A DNA stretch of 64,000 nt, taken from assembly GCF_038006205.1 (NCBI RefSeq), contig NZ_JBBOUU010000001.1:2048001-2112000 (forward strand), given 5' to 3'. The DNA is from Solibacillus sp. FSL R7-0668 (lineage in GTDB: Bacteria > Bacillota > Bacilli > Bacillales_A > Planococcaceae). Below are positions 24,899 to 34,381 of this stretch, piece after piece. Made by a program: the position numbers and the translations under genes. The notes below the pieces were generated by a model. The model saw nothing but the letters and a program-made list of their open reading frames with translations. It was not told the origin of the DNA and ran no database searches. Every line of letters starts with the position of its first letter. Position 1 is the stretch's first letter.

Positions 24899-25723
24899 TC
24901 AAATTCCCCCCCATATATACCACGGTATTTTATCATCCATTTTCTTGCCCTTTTTTTCACTTTTATCTGTTACAAACCAACTACCATCTTTCTTTTGGAT
25001 CGTATATTTTACATTTGTACCGTCAGACTTTTTAAAGAGGATATAGCCTTCGTTGTTTTTTAGAAAGGTTACTGGATCAATCACATTTTTATCGGGTATT
25101 TTTCGTTCAGGAAGCAATATGGTGGTTGATATTTCATCCACAAGATTAAAAAGAGATTTAAAATCATGATTTATTTCTGTTTGGTACTGCAATTGATTGT
25201 ATGTGTAAGAAGTGTAAGACCCTAAATTCAGCTTAAAAGACTGTTTGATATCTGAAAGTGTTGCTTGATAAAATTCATTGATATCCTTTTCTAATGGATC
25301 GCCCTCATGCTGAAAGCGAATCGTTTTAACCCCAAAAGGACTTATATTAAACGTCATAGTTTCCTTTCCATACGGAGGGTCATGTGCATGTTCAAATGTT
25401 GTGATTTGGACTTCTGCATTAAAATCATAGCTGCCTTCATAATTTCTTGTAATACTCAGAATTTTAGCATCCTCAAATTGCTTGAGATAGCCATAATAAT
25501 TAATCAATTCTTTTTCTATGGAGGGAAAGAGTGTTGTAAGCAACGTATCATATATCAGCTTATACTCTGGTTGCTCACTTTGGGAAACAAACTCTCCCGA
25601 AGTGATTGCTACTATAGCATCTTTGGTCAAGTCCGCATTCGGGGCTTTTTCCACAATCAATGAATGATTGATTAGATAGATAGAAAGAAGAGTAAAAGAA
25701 AGGATTCCTAGTATTTTTTTCAT
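24899..25723 (-). CDS. DUF3888-like secreted protein
   Basis: 274 residues with an N-terminal signal/anchor helix (ILGILSFTLLSIYLINHSL). Residues about 55-150 carry the DUF3888 pattern (LLTTLFPSIEKELINYYG, then VQITTFEHAHDPPYGKETMT), seen in Bacillus exported proteins of unknown function. The C-terminal third is an added domain with alternating strands and a Trp-rich tail (KIPWYIWGGI). Not clearly in an operon; good AAGGAG site. Confidence 0.65.
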   Translation of the reverse strand: MKKILGILSFTLLSIYLINHSLIVEKAPNADLTKDAIVAITSGEFVSQSEQPEYKLIYDTLLTTLFPSIEKELINYYGYLKQFEDAKILSITRNYEGSYDFNAEVQITTFEHAHDPPYGKETMTFNISPFGVKTIRFQHEGDPLEKDINEFYQATLSDIKQSFKLNLGSYTSYTYNQLQYQTEINHDFKSLFNLVDEISTTILLPERKIPDKNVIDPVTFLKNNEGYILFKKSDGTNVKYTIQKKDGSWFVTDKSEKKGKKMDDKIPWYIWGGI

Positions 25724-25793
25724 CGCATGCTCCTTAAATAGAGATTTAATTTACGCGTATGTTCCCCTGAAATCTTTAAAATACTCTTGAACT

Positions 25794-27443
25794 TCACTCA
25801 TTCGAATAAAATAAATTGCGATAATCTATACGTCCATGTTTATCGAATTGGACATGTTTGTACGGCGTATCCTCTCGCACATAATAAGTATGCTTCCTTT
25901 GCGTAATAAATTTCACTGTATAGGTTTGCTGGATAAAATGCTCTATTTCATGGAAAATCATCGGATCAGCATTTTTTTGCACAACCGTTTGTAAGAGTTG
26001 CTTTACGTGCATTTCGGCACTACTTGTTAAAAAATTTAAAATTATTTTCGGTTCTGCTAAGTATGATTGCAATAGTGATAAGATTAGATTTTGTCCGAGT
26101 GCAATGCCTCCAATAAACAAATCAATTGTTTCATTTACTTTATTTTGCTGCTCTTTAAAGTTAATACATGTCAACTTCACGTTAATCCCCATCTCGCTAA
26201 GTTGTTGCTGTAAAATTTTTGCCTTCTCTTCATGATTGACACCTTGACGAATTTGTTGATAGCCGATGACAAGCATTTCTGGTAGCTTTGGTTTTTGTTC
26301 AGGCTCAGGTAATATAATCCCTTCCCCCTCTAAATGCCAGCTGTACGCTACTTTTTCATTTTCCTCCGCTAAAATAAAATCGGAAGGCTCAATTGCATGC
26401 CAAATATAGGCACGTAATTGCTCATCTACGAAAGGACCATAACGGCTATTGAAGCAAATATAGCAAGCGCCTGGCTCTTCAAATTCTATTTTGCGACTTG
26501 GTATTGTTGGTTCAAACGGTTCATAACGAATCGCGTCCATTTGAAATTCTCGGTTATAAACGATTTCAACACAGTCAATCCATGGACGTGATTTAAAATA
26601 GTGCTGAAAGGCTTGGAGCGTTAATTGATTTTCATTTTGCTCCAATAACATAAATGGACCACAGCCAATATTTTTCTGTCCATCCTCTGGCACAATGGCT
26701 AACCGGGTACTCGCTAAAAAATAGGGAAATAGTGCACACGCATTTTTTAACTTCACTACGAGTTCATAGCGATCAATTACTTCTATAGATTCTATTTCAA
26801 ATGAATGTTTATAAATAAATGCCCCTGCTAAAAGGGTTGCTTTAACATCGGTTACAGTAACTTCCTGCAAATGGTGAAATTGAATTCCTTTTCGTAATAG
26901 AAAATGCCAAGTGATTGCATCCTGTGTAGAAAAATGAAACAGTAAATTAGGCTGAACGCGTCCTGCATCATCAATAATAAACAAGGTTTCATGAATTTGT
27001 TCTAATACATGTATATCATGTCTCGATAAAGCTTGATGTGGATCTAGACAAAGCTCCACAAAATACATTGATTGGCGAAATACATGCCTATTTTTTTCAT
27101 GTTGTATACCAAATCGTATAGTAAGCCAATGCTGCACATTTGGATGATTGAGTCGTCCCATTTCTTTCGCTAATTGAATAGCCTCTTCAAATTTTGATTT
27201 TTGCCACAATGTTTCCATGGCATCCAGTAATACGTCCATTTCTTGCACTAAAATTGTAAGAAATGGCTTTTTCCCGCGCCCTTGAAACGTTTCCCAGTGA
27301 ATGATTTGTTGTTCATGTAAGCGATGTAGTTGAGTTTTTGCATGACGCGTTGAGCAATGCCAGATTGTTGCGATCGTTTCAATTGTTGTTTCCGTTTTAC
27401 GATTCGGCTGAAAATGTTGAAATAATGTTAATTCATAATTCAT
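25794..27443 (-). CDS. SgrR-like transcriptional regulator
   Basis: 549 residues: an N-terminal winged-helix domain of the SgrR type (ETIATIWHCSTRHAKTQLHR, residues about 20-90), then a solute-binding-protein family 5 domain used as an effector sensor (from about 160; QPNLLFHFSTQDAITWHFLL). E. coli SgrR responds to sugar-phosphate stress. In Bacillales such genes often lie opposite an MFS exporter, as here (82-base divergent gap), so it probably controls that transporter. No signal peptide, as expected for a cytoplasmic regulator. Confidence 0.85.
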   Translation of the reverse strand: MNYELTLFQHFQPNRKTETTIETIATIWHCSTRHAKTQLHRLHEQQIIHWETFQGRGKKPFLTILVQEMDVLLDAMETLWQKSKFEEAIQLAKEMGRLNHPNVQHWLTIRFGIQHEKNRHVFRQSMYFVELCLDPHQALSRHDIHVLEQIHETLFIIDDAGRVQPNLLFHFSTQDAITWHFLLRKGIQFHHLQEVTVTDVKATLLAGAFIYKHSFEIESIEVIDRYELVVKLKNACALFPYFLASTRLAIVPEDGQKNIGCGPFMLLEQNENQLTLQAFQHYFKSRPWIDCVEIVYNREFQMDAIRYEPFEPTIPSRKIEFEEPGACYICFNSRYGPFVDEQLRAYIWHAIEPSDFILAEENEKVAYSWHLEGEGIILPEPEQKPKLPEMLVIGYQQIRQGVNHEEKAKILQQQLSEMGINVKLTCINFKEQQNKVNETIDLFIGGIALGQNLILSLLQSYLAEPKIILNFLTSSAEMHVKQLLQTVVQKNADPMIFHEIEHFIQQTYTVKFITQRKHTYYVREDTPYKHVQFDKHGRIDYRNLFYSNE

Positions 27444-27534
27444 TGCTTCCTCCTAAAAGGTGAATTGATTTTTTAATTTATTCACTTTTTGTTCCCCTTT
27501 TTTTATTTTACACTTTTCAAAGGGAGTGAGACAT

Positions 27535-28725
27535 ATGAACTTATTTAAAAATCATACTTTTCGTAAAATTTATAGCATCCACTTTTTCGTAAACATTTCA
27601 ATAACTATTTTTTCATTTATTGTTCCAATTATTCTTTATGATTTAACAAAATCCGCACTTGCAATGAGTACAATGCGCATGATGGAATTCTTGCCAAATA
27701 TCTTTCTTGGTATGCTAATTGGCGTGTTTGTTGATCGTATCAATCGAAAGTATATTTTAATTTATGGCAATTTGATTCGCGTCATTTTATCCATCATTTT
27801 AGTCTATTTATTGAACAGCACTGATTTTGTCTTATGGCATGTGTATGTGATTGGATTTTTACTCTCATCCACTGGCTATATGGTAGGCAGTGCATTAAAT
27901 GCCATTATGCCTCAATTATTTGAGAAATCACTGATGACAGACATACAAGCTAAATTTTCGTTGCTGTCGACGATGATTACAATTATAGGACCAGGTTTAC
28001 TTGGGATGTTACTGTTATGGGTATCTAACGAAGTCTTTTTATGGCTTTTCGTGAGTTGTCAGCTCTGTGTAATGCTCATTTCATTGTTTATTGAAACTGT
28101 ACCTACACCCGAGCGAAACATGAATAATTCGATAGTTCGTGATATGAAGGAAGGGATTGATGCATTGCTTGAAAATCGGTCGTTGCTGCTTCAAACATGG
28201 ACGATATTTTTCTCGAATTTCGCGACCAGTTTAATCATTGGCGTGTTAACGTTTTATGCGCTGGATCAACTTCAATTTTCGAAAGAGCAGTTAGGCTTTA
28301 TGTTTACGGTATCGGCATTTGGAGGCATTATTGGCGCAAAACTGATTCACCCATTGCGCAACCGTTTTACACGGGGACAAATTTATACGTTTTCGATGCT
28401 CGTGGATGCAATCGCTCTAATGTTATTATTCTTTAGTCATCATTGGCTGTTAATGGGTGCTTTACTAGCGCTTCGTACTTCCGTTTCCACCATGACGAAT
28501 ATTGTCTATTTAGCAATCCGACAAGAGACTACGCCGAATCATTTACTTGGCCGAGTTGCGGGTACAACCTCTATGATTATGAAATTAGCGCTACCTGTTG
28601 GCTTGTTTATTGGTGGGATTTGGGCTGATATTTTACCCGTTGAACCGATTTTCCTTATTAGTGCACTGATTATCGGATTGAACTTTCTCATATTGTGGAG
28701 AAATAAATTTCAAACTACGATTTGA
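27535..28725 (+). CDS. MFS transporter
   Basis: 396-residue integral membrane protein with about 12 TM helices. The major facilitator signature GMLIGVFVDRINRKYILIYG is between TM2 and TM3. Most like drug or multi-substrate efflux permeases (MFS_3/enterobactin-exporter type). The ATG at 27535 is 8 bases after AAAGGGAG; the GTG nine bases earlier overlaps the site. Divergent from the SgrR-like gene, which likely controls it. Confidence 0.85.
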   Translation: MNLFKNHTFRKIYSIHFFVNISITIFSFIVPIILYDLTKSALAMSTMRMMEFLPNIFLGMLIGVFVDRINRKYILIYGNLIRVILSIILVYLLNSTDFVLWHVYVIGFLLSSTGYMVGSALNAIMPQLFEKSLMTDIQAKFSLLSTMITIIGPGLLGMLLLWVSNEVFLWLFVSCQLCVMLISLFIETVPTPERNMNNSIVRDMKEGIDALLENRSLLLQTWTIFFSNFATSLIIGVLTFYALDQLQFSKEQLGFMFTVSAFGGIIGAKLIHPLRNRFTRGQIYTFSMLVDAIALMLLFFSHHWLLMGALLALRTSVSTMTNIVYLAIRQETTPNHLLGRVAGTTSMIMKLALPVGLFIGGIWADILPVEPIFLISALIIGLNFLILWRNKFQTTI

Positions 28726-28735
28726 GCAAATAACG

Positions 28736-28769
28736 AAACCCGCTCCGCTTCTATTGAACGAACGGGTTT
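28736..28769 (+). terminator. Terminator of the MFS gene
   Basis: AAACCCG..TC / GA..CGGGTTT stem, then GTTTCCTTTTTT. Confidence 0.7.
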
Positions 28770-28794
28770 GTTTCCTTTTTTCCATCAAAATAAA

Positions 28795-28827
28795 AAACCA
28801 ACTGCACAAAACAAGCGCAATTGGTTT
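28795..28827 (-). terminator. Terminator of the nitroreductase gene
   Basis: AAACCAACTGC / GCAATTGGTTT (one G-T pair) with a T-run on the minus strand, 10 bases after the stop codon. Confidence 0.7.
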
Positions 28828-28836
28828 CTACTATTA

Positions 28837-29469
28837 TTAGAAGCTATTAAACTGTACAAATTCCCCTACAGGCTTACGATAACCGCGTGGACGTGTTTTA
28901 TCTACGCTTTTGCCAATTGTAATCAGCATCATCGGCTCTAGATGCGCAGGAATATTAAACTCCTTTTTCACCTCTGCAATATTATGAATATGCATCGGAC
29001 ACGTATCAAAGCCATAATGTTTGGCTGCGAGCATGAATAGCATCGCATGTAACCCTGAGTTACGGATAATCTCTTCTTTCACTAATGCATCGTCTGTTTT
29101 TAACCCTTCTGCGTAACCACGAATTTGATCCATTGTCATATCATATGTGTGCTCGTCCATCATTTTTAACATTTTCATCGGACCATAGATTTTTTCTGCA
29201 TTGTCCAGTTCAATTGCTTGACGATTGCCCATGACGATAACGGCTGCACTTGCAGAGTGAATTTTATATTGATCAAAGTTTAATTCACGCACACGTTCTT
29301 TTTTATCCTCATCCATTACAACTAAATAGTTCGTAAATTGTAAGTTGTACGCACTCGGCGCTGTTTTCGTTAAGTTGAATATTTTTTCGAAATCCGCCTC
29401 TGTCATTTTAAAATCCTTTTCAAAATTGACAGCTGAATGACGAGCTGTGGCTAATTGTTCGAAATCCAT
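28837..29469 (-). CDS. Nitroreductase family oxidoreductase
   Basis: 210-residue FMN enzyme of the nitroreductase fold, reducing quinones, nitro- or related compounds with NAD(P)H. Features: ARHSAVNFEKDF at the start (FMN phosphate), TKTAPSAYNLQFTNYLVV, a middle helix with NSGLHAMLFMLAAKHYGFDT, and the C-terminal LMLITIGKSVDKTRPRGYR. The pattern resembles MhqN/YodC-type enzymes. Precedes nothing in operon; the FMN reductase gene lies 94 bases upstream on the same strand. Confidence 0.85.
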   Translation of the reverse strand: MDFEQLATARHSAVNFEKDFKMTEADFEKIFNLTKTAPSAYNLQFTNYLVVMDEDKKERVRELNFDQYKIHSASAAVIVMGNRQAIELDNAEKIYGPMKMLKMMDEHTYDMTMDQIRGYAEGLKTDDALVKEEIIRNSGLHAMLFMLAAKHYGFDTCPMHIHNIAEVKKEFNIPAHLEPMMLITIGKSVDKTRPRGYRKPVGEFVQFNSF

Positions 29470-29563
29470 AATAAACCCTCATTTCTGTATTATACTATGT
29501 AAAAAATAGGAATGGGTTGTCCCGAAACATATTTCTGGACAGCCCCTCCTCTATCCTATTATA

Positions 29564-30103
29564 TTAGCGTATTGTTTTTAATGCCGTTGACCAAGGGATT
29601 ACTTGATCTAACATTTGATTGACTGAATCCTCTTGTACGTCTTTTGGTGTGAATTTTGTACCATTTTCAAAATCTGTAAATAATGATAATGCCGGGTGTA
29701 CACGAACATCTGCTACCAATAGTTCTCCTAAAATACCACGTAAATGTTCGGCAGCACGAGCACCACCTACTGAACCATAAGAGACAATCCCCGCTGCTTT
29801 ATTATTCCATTCCGCACGTAAGTAGTCTAATGCATTTTTAAGAGCCCCTGTAATCGAGTGATTATATTCTTGTACAATAAATACGAAACCATCTTGTTCA
29901 GCAATTACTTTCGACCAATCTGCTGCGCCTGGTGCATCGGCAGTGCCTAAGAATGGTAGGTTGTAATCCGCAATATCAATAATTGTATAATTTGCATCAC
30001 CACGTTTGTCAGCTACCTTTTTCACCCACTCTGCTACTTGTGGAGAGACACGTCCTTCACGTGTTGAACCGATAATAATTCCAATGTTTAATGTTTGTGC
30101 CAT
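29564..30103 (-). CDS. NADPH-dependent FMN reductase family protein
   Basis: 179 residues of flavodoxin-like fold. IGIIIGSTREGRVSPQVAEWV is the FMN phosphate loop, FVFIVQEYNHSITGALKNAL (Y-N-x-S) the isoalloxazine site and GIVSYGSVGGARAAEHLR the third. Azo/quinone or chromate reduction is usual. A strong AGGAGG lies before ATG 30103. A second start (ATG 30154, behind GAGGTGAC) would add the amphipathic MGFFNKLFGNQQEE. The two nested starts are both credible, so the longer form may also be made. Confidence 0.8.
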   Translation of the reverse strand: MAQTLNIGIIIGSTREGRVSPQVAEWVKKVADKRGDANYTIIDIADYNLPFLGTADAPGAADWSKVIAEQDGFVFIVQEYNHSITGALKNALDYLRAEWNNKAAGIVSYGSVGGARAAEHLRGILGELLVADVRVHPALSLFTDFENGTKFTPKDVQEDSVNQMLDQVIPWSTALKTIR

Positions 30104-30185
30104 TGTTAAATCCTCCTCTTGTTGATTGCCAAATAATTTATTAAAAAAGCCCATGACTTGTGTCACCTCAACTAATTTGTCTTTT

Positions 30186-30216
30186 ACCTCAAATTCAATT
30201 ATTCTAAATTCGAGAT
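30186..30216. promoter_or_regulatory. Inverted repeat upstream of FMN reductase gene
   Basis: ACCTCAAATT and AATTCGAGAT form an 8-of-10 inverted repeat separated by 11 bases, just ahead of the start. The arms look like half sites of MhqR-type quinone regulators (ATCTCGAA), but the spacing is larger than usual. Confidence 0.3.
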
Positions 30217-30376
30217 AAATATACCATGCTAAAAAACAGGTGTCAACAAAAAGTTACAAAAAGTAACTAACTTTTAAAAAGTTATTTAAAAGCGATACTT
30301 TGCAACTTTTTTTGCGATTGAACATCTTTTCTAATATGGATTTTTTAAAAAAACTTATACTTTCAAATCCACTAAA

Positions 30377-30408
30377 AAAAGACTACCGACAGTTTTGCCA
30401 GTAGTCTT
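30377..30408 (-). terminator. Terminator of yidC-like gene
   Basis: AAGACTAC / GTAGTCTT stem with T-run (TTTTTTTAGTGG) on the minus strand, seven bases past the stop. Confidence 0.75.
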
Positions 30409-30414
30409 CAACTT

Positions 30415-31176
30415 TTATTCATTTTTTTCTGTCACAGGAGCTGGTGGATAAAGCTTTCTACCAATATAGGTTTGGACAATTAAGAATGCCCCACCCACTG
30501 CCCAATACAATGGAAGTGCTGCCATAGATGATAATGAAATAAACACAATCATAATTGGCGAAATGTAAATCATAAGTTTCATTTGTGCCTTTTGCGCTTC
30601 TGGAACGGTTTGTAAAGATACTTTCGCTTGGACGAAGTAGACAATACCTGCAATGGCCGTCATGATTAAATCCGTTGCACCAAGGTCAAACCATAAGAAT
30701 GAGTGTGTTTTAATTTCAGTAGAATACAAAATAGCAAAATAAAGGCCCATTACGATTGGCATTTGAATCAGCGTCGGCAAGCACCCGACATTTAATGGGT
30801 TTAAATTATGCTCTTTGTACAAGGCCATCATTTCTTGTTGCACGCTCATTTTTTCCTCTTGCGTTTTTGCTTCTTTTAATCGCGCCTGGATATCCGTCAT
30901 TTGTGGACGAACTTTGTCCATTTTTACTTTCATTTCAGATTGACTCTTATACGTTTTCAACATAAATGGTAGTAAGATTAATCGAATAATTAAGGTAATG
31001 GCGATAATAGCTAAACCATAACTACCATCAAAAGCATTGCCTAACGTATCGAGTGCCCAGTTCATTGGCTTGACAAACGTTGCATAGAAGAAGCCTTCCT
31101 TATTTTCAACACTTTGGCAGCCTGCTAATAAAATCGTTGTGCTCAATAATAGTAAGCTTAATTGTATTCTCTTCAT
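30415..31176 (-). CDS. yidC: YidC/Oxa1 membrane insertase (lipoprotein type)
   Basis: 253 residues, YidC2/YqjG type. Signal with lipobox LLAGC, then five TM helices. Motifs: the hydrophilic-groove arginine in LIIRLILLPFMLKTYKSQ, the cytoplasmic coiled region QARLKEAKTQEEKMSVQQEM, and LNPLNVGCLPTLIQMPIVMG. Inserts membrane proteins with or without SecYEG. In B. subtilis YidC2 is controlled by MifM; no MifM-like ORF is seen upstream here. Confidence 0.92.
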   Translation of the reverse strand: MKRIQLSLLLLSTTILLAGCQSVENKEGFFYATFVKPMNWALDTLGNAFDGSYGLAIIAITLIIRLILLPFMLKTYKSQSEMKVKMDKVRPQMTDIQARLKEAKTQEEKMSVQQEMMALYKEHNLNPLNVGCLPTLIQMPIVMGLYFAILYSTEIKTHSFLWFDLGATDLIMTAIAGIVYFVQAKVSLQTVPEAQKAQMKLMIYISPIMIVFISLSSMAALPLYWAVGGAFLIVQTYIGRKLYPPAPVTEKNE

Positions 31177-31262
31177 ATTTCACCTACTTGCGTTATTTGT
31201 ACCGTACATATCGTACACTACTTTTGGCAATTACAACAGTATTCACTCTGAATTTTGGAAAG

Positions 31263-31297
31263 TTTTTCACAAAAAAACTCGCGCTAATATAGCTCGA
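31263..31297 (-). terminator. Terminator or attenuator upstream of yidC
   Basis: CTCG.GC / GC.CGAG stem followed by TTTTTTTGTG on the minus strand, between the small hydrophilic protein gene and yidC. Confidence 0.5.
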
Positions 31298-31484
31298 GTA
31301 AATGTTTCTTTATTTGAATTAAACAAAATTGTTTATAATAAGTTCCCTATGCTTCCCTTTTGACAGGATTGGGTATAATCGATTAAAGATTTTTCCCCTA
31401 TCAGCTCGGTGGAAATATCTACAGTTACGCATTTTTAAATCGAATGAATGTACGGCTTGCCATTCTTTTAACATATAAACGTTC

Positions 31485-31676
31485 TTATTCAGCATCGCGT
31501 CCAGGTAGTGTATTGTAGCTCTCTTTTTGTGTGGTATTTTCATTTTCACGTTTCCCATGTTCTTTTGCTGCTTTAAGATGCTCGGTTTGGTTTAAATCCT
31601 GTTTCTTTTTACTTTCTTCGGGGTAATAATTATACGAGATTTTTTCTGTATCTAGTTGTTTCTTTTTATTTTCCAT
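31485..31676 (-). CDS. Small hydrophilic protein, unknown
   Basis: 63 residues, very rich in K, E, N and Q (begins MENKKKQLDTEKISYNYYPE, ends NTLPGRDAE); no TM or signal. An AAAGGAGCG site seven bases before the ATG supports it. Such disordered charged proteins are frequent in spore-formers (small acid or stress proteins), but nothing in it identifies a family. Confidence 0.55.
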   Translation of the reverse strand: MENKKKQLDTEKISYNYYPEESKKKQDLNQTEHLKAAKEHGKRENENTTQKESYNTLPGRDAE

Positions 31677-31819
31677 AGATAATCGCTCCTTTATGATTCA
31701 TTTATTAAAGAAAAAATGGAAAATATTATTTTTTATCTTTCGTATTATGTTCCCCTATATTCACTCTGTTAAAACTTCAAAAAGGCTTTTACCGAAGCAA
31801 AAGCCTTTTTATAACATCA

Positions 31820-32557
31820 TTATGCCTTTATAAATCGTAATACACGGCTCATCGTTGTCGGAATGATTGACGCATGATTTTCACATTCTGCGACATAAAA
31901 CTCACTTGGAATGCCTTTTGTATGGGCAATCTCATGGAATTTTTGTGCATCGTCCACCATATCGCCTTCCTCACCACCAACTGTCATATAAAGTGGTGCC
32001 GGGTTTTGTATATCGGTCCTTTGTAAAATACCGAATAATTCATGCTTGTTCCACCAAATGGAAGGACTTAGTGCCACATATTTTGTAAATACATGCGGGT
32101 GCTGTAAATAACTCCATAATACAAATAGCCCACCCAATGAATGCCCATAAAGCGATACATTTTCGAGATTTACTTCACATTGCTTTGCTATATGTGAAAG
32201 CACCTGCTCGGTCAGATACTGCATCAGCTGTTCCGCGCCCCCTGCTGGTAGTGGCTGCATTTCTTTGCCACGGCGCATCGGAAAGGAATAATTATCTGCT
32301 GGTGCGGTAAAATCGTAAAAGCGTTGATTTGGAATATCTTTTTCGTGATGCCCAATACCAATGATAATCGCTGCTTCTACGCCTGTTTTTAAACGATTTC
32401 GTAGCTGATTTGCAAGTGTATCATGCATCATTCGTGCATAGCGCGTTCCATCTAATACGATAATAACGGGAAAACCTTCTGCTGGCGGCGCTTCCTCTGG
32501 TACGAAAATATCTAGCTGGTATTCATAATTATTAAATGCTGATTTCAATGGTTGCAC
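31820..32557 (-). CDS. Siderophore esterase (BesA/Fes/IroE-like)
   Basis: Alpha/beta hydrolase of 245 residues in the enterochelin-esterase family: PVIIVLDGTRYARMM strand, nucleophile in LYGHSLGGLFVLWSYL (GxSxG), then an acidic loop and a late His in ECENHASIIP. Likely hydrolyses imported ferric siderophore such as bacillibactin to free iron. Last gene of the uptake operon; the ATPase stop abuts its GTG. A TTG nine bases downstream has better site spacing and may be the true start. Confidence 0.82.
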   Translation of the reverse strand: MQPLKSAFNNYEYQLDIFVPEEAPPAEGFPVIIVLDGTRYARMMHDTLANQLRNRLKTGVEAAIIIGIGHHEKDIPNQRFYDFTAPADNYSFPMRRGKEMQPLPAGGAEQLMQYLTEQVLSHIAKQCEVNLENVSLYGHSLGGLFVLWSYLQHPHVFTKYVALSPSIWWNKHELFGILQRTDIQNPAPLYMTVGGEEGDMVDDAQKFHEIAHTKGIPSEFYVAECENHASIIPTTMSRVLRFIKA

Positions 32558-33346
32558 CTACTTTATTAAATTGTATGAAAAGCATACTGGTACATTATGC
32601 TCGTCATCATGAATAATTTTTGCATCAATTTGGAAAACTTCCTGTAAGATTTCTTTTGTCATTAGCTTTTTCGGTGTACCCGTATGCAACACTTTACCTT
32701 TACGCATCGCGATCAATTCATCTGAAAAACGCGCAGCATGGTTTAAATCATGAAGTACCATAATAATTGTACAATCATAATTTTTATTAAGCTGCTCAAC
32801 AATTTCTAGCACCTCTAGCTGATGCGCCATGTCTAAATAGGTTGTCGGCTCATCGAGTAATAAAATATCCGTTTCCTGTGCAAGTGCCATCGCAAGCCAT
32901 ACACGCTGACGCTGCCCACCTGATAATGCCGCGATTTCACGCTCACGAAACTCGTACGTTTGCGTCACTTCCATCGCCCAGTTAATTTTTTCTACATCCT
33001 CATTTGTTAGGCGTCCGACATTTTTACGGTGCGGATAACGACCATATGCAATCAATTCATGCACTTTTAATTGTCCCGGTGCAGATGGGGATTGTGCAAG
33101 AAGTGCTAATTTTTTGGCGATTTCTTTTGTAGACATGGCATTCATATTTTCTTCTTGTAGAAAAATATCACCGCGCTCTTTTTTCAAAATCCGACCAAGC
33201 GTTTTTAATAATGTCGATTTCCCACAACCATTTGGACCAACAATGGTCGTCACTTTGCCCTCAGGTATCGATACATTTAAGTCTTCAATAATACGAGCTT
33301 GTTCATAGCCCGTTGTTAAACGATCCACTTTGAATACTGTTTTCAT
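32558..33346 (-). CDS. Iron-siderophore ABC transporter ATPase
   Basis: 262-residue FecE/YusV-type ATPase. Walker A VGPNGCGKSTLLKTLG, Q-loop LLAQSP, signature ALSGGQRQRVWLAMALAQ, Walker B DILLLDEPTTYLDMAHQLE, H-loop MVLHDLNHA. Energises the two adjacent FecCD permeases. Placed between the second permease (6 bases) and the esterase (abutting). B. subtilis keeps its counterpart YusV unlinked; here it is in the operon. Confidence 0.93.
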   Translation of the reverse strand: MKTVFKVDRLTTGYEQARIIEDLNVSIPEGKVTTIVGPNGCGKSTLLKTLGRILKKERGDIFLQEENMNAMSTKEIAKKLALLAQSPSAPGQLKVHELIAYGRYPHRKNVGRLTNEDVEKINWAMEVTQTYEFREREIAALSGGQRQRVWLAMALAQETDILLLDEPTTYLDMAHQLEVLEIVEQLNKNYDCTIIMVLHDLNHAARFSDELIAMRKGKVLHTGTPKKLMTKEILQEVFQIDAKIIHDDEHNVPVCFSYNLIK

Positions 33347-33352
33347 TGTATA

Positions 33353-34381
33353 TTATCCTTTCGCCTTTACAAGTAAAAATAAGAAATAAGGAATGCCTAT
33401 GATGGAAACAACAATACCGACCGACAATTCAACCGGAGCAAATAACGACTTTGCCACATAATCCGAAAATACAAGTAAGATCGCCCCGACAAGTAAACTA
33501 ACCGGCATTAAATAGCGATGGTAGATTCCAACAAGCTGTCTTGCAATATGCGGTGCCATCAGCCCAATAAAACCGATACTACCAGATACAGAAACACAAG
33601 CGCTTACTAAACCAACAGTCGCCAATAGAAGCTTGATTTTTTCCTTTTCAAGTGAAATACCTAGGCTCAAAATCGTTTCTTCTTCTAATTGAAAATAATC
33701 AAGAATATATGCTTTGCGGTAAATATAAAAACCTAAAATCAACAACCAAGGGAGCATTGCCGACACAAAATACCAGTTCGAATTGTAGATGGAGCCATTC
33801 ATCCAGATTGCCGCAGCCTGATAGTCATTTTCGTCCATTTTTAATGACCAAAACAAGGTCAAAGCACTAAATCCGGTATTAATCGCAATTCCGGTTAAAA
33901 TAAGCTTTTGCATATCCATGCGCCCATATTTGTACGACATGAATAATATGATGGCAGCGGCCAATCCCCCACCGACAAAGCCAAAAATAGGGACAATTAA
34001 AATTTTCACGAGGCTATTAATTTCTACATCAATTAATTCTACTTGGAAAAAGTACATAAAAATTACGATGGCACAGCCAGCACCAGCATTAATCCCAATA
34101 ATGCCCGGATCAGCAAGTGCATTTTTCGTAATTCCTTGTAATACTACCCCTGCCATCGCGAGACCCATGCCAACAAGTGCAGCCGTAATGATGCGTGGTA
34201 AGCGTAAATCAAAGATGACTAAATCAAAATTTGGAGTAGATTCGATGCGCAATAACGTTTTAAACACTTCAGTGCTTGACATCGTAAATACACCACTTGT
34301 TAAATGAAGATACATCGCTGCAAGGAGCATCAACAACATAATAACTAGCGTAATAATCCATTTTGCTTGTTTAAGCGGCAT
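33353..34381 (-). CDS. FecCD-family siderophore permease (FeuC-like)
   Basis: About 342 residues, some 9-10 TM helices. FecCD marks: RLPRIITAALVGMGLAMAGV near residue 65, then GITKNALADPGIIGINAGAG, and the ATPase-contact loop GFIGLMAPHIARQLVG. Pairs with the next permease to form the channel. ATG at 34381 follows AAGGGCGGTG and overlaps the 3' end of the first permease gene, indicating translational coupling. The GTG at 34390 is a less likely start. Confidence 0.9.
   Translation of the reverse strand: MPLKQAKWIITLVIMLLMLLAAMYLHLTSGVFTMSSTEVFKTLLRIESTPNFDLVIFDLRLPRIITAALVGMGLAMAGVVLQGITKNALADPGIIGINAGAGCAIVIFMYFFQVELIDVEINSLVKILIVPIFGFVGGGLAAAIILFMSYKYGRMDMQKLILTGIAINTGFSALTLFWSLKMDENDYQAAAIWMNGSIYNSNWYFVSAMLPWLLILGFYIYRKAYILDYFQLEEETILSLGISLEKEKIKLLLATVGLVSACVSVSGSIGFIGLMAPHIARQLVGIYHRYLMPVSLLVGAILLVFSDYVAKSLFAPVELSVGIVVSIIGIPYFLFLLVKAKG

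Noticed and set aside
31319..31558. 79-codon minus-strand ORF overlapping the small hydrophilic gene
   Set aside because: It overlaps a gene with a strong ribosome binding site, has no site of its own and crosses the terminator region; probably a chance frame.
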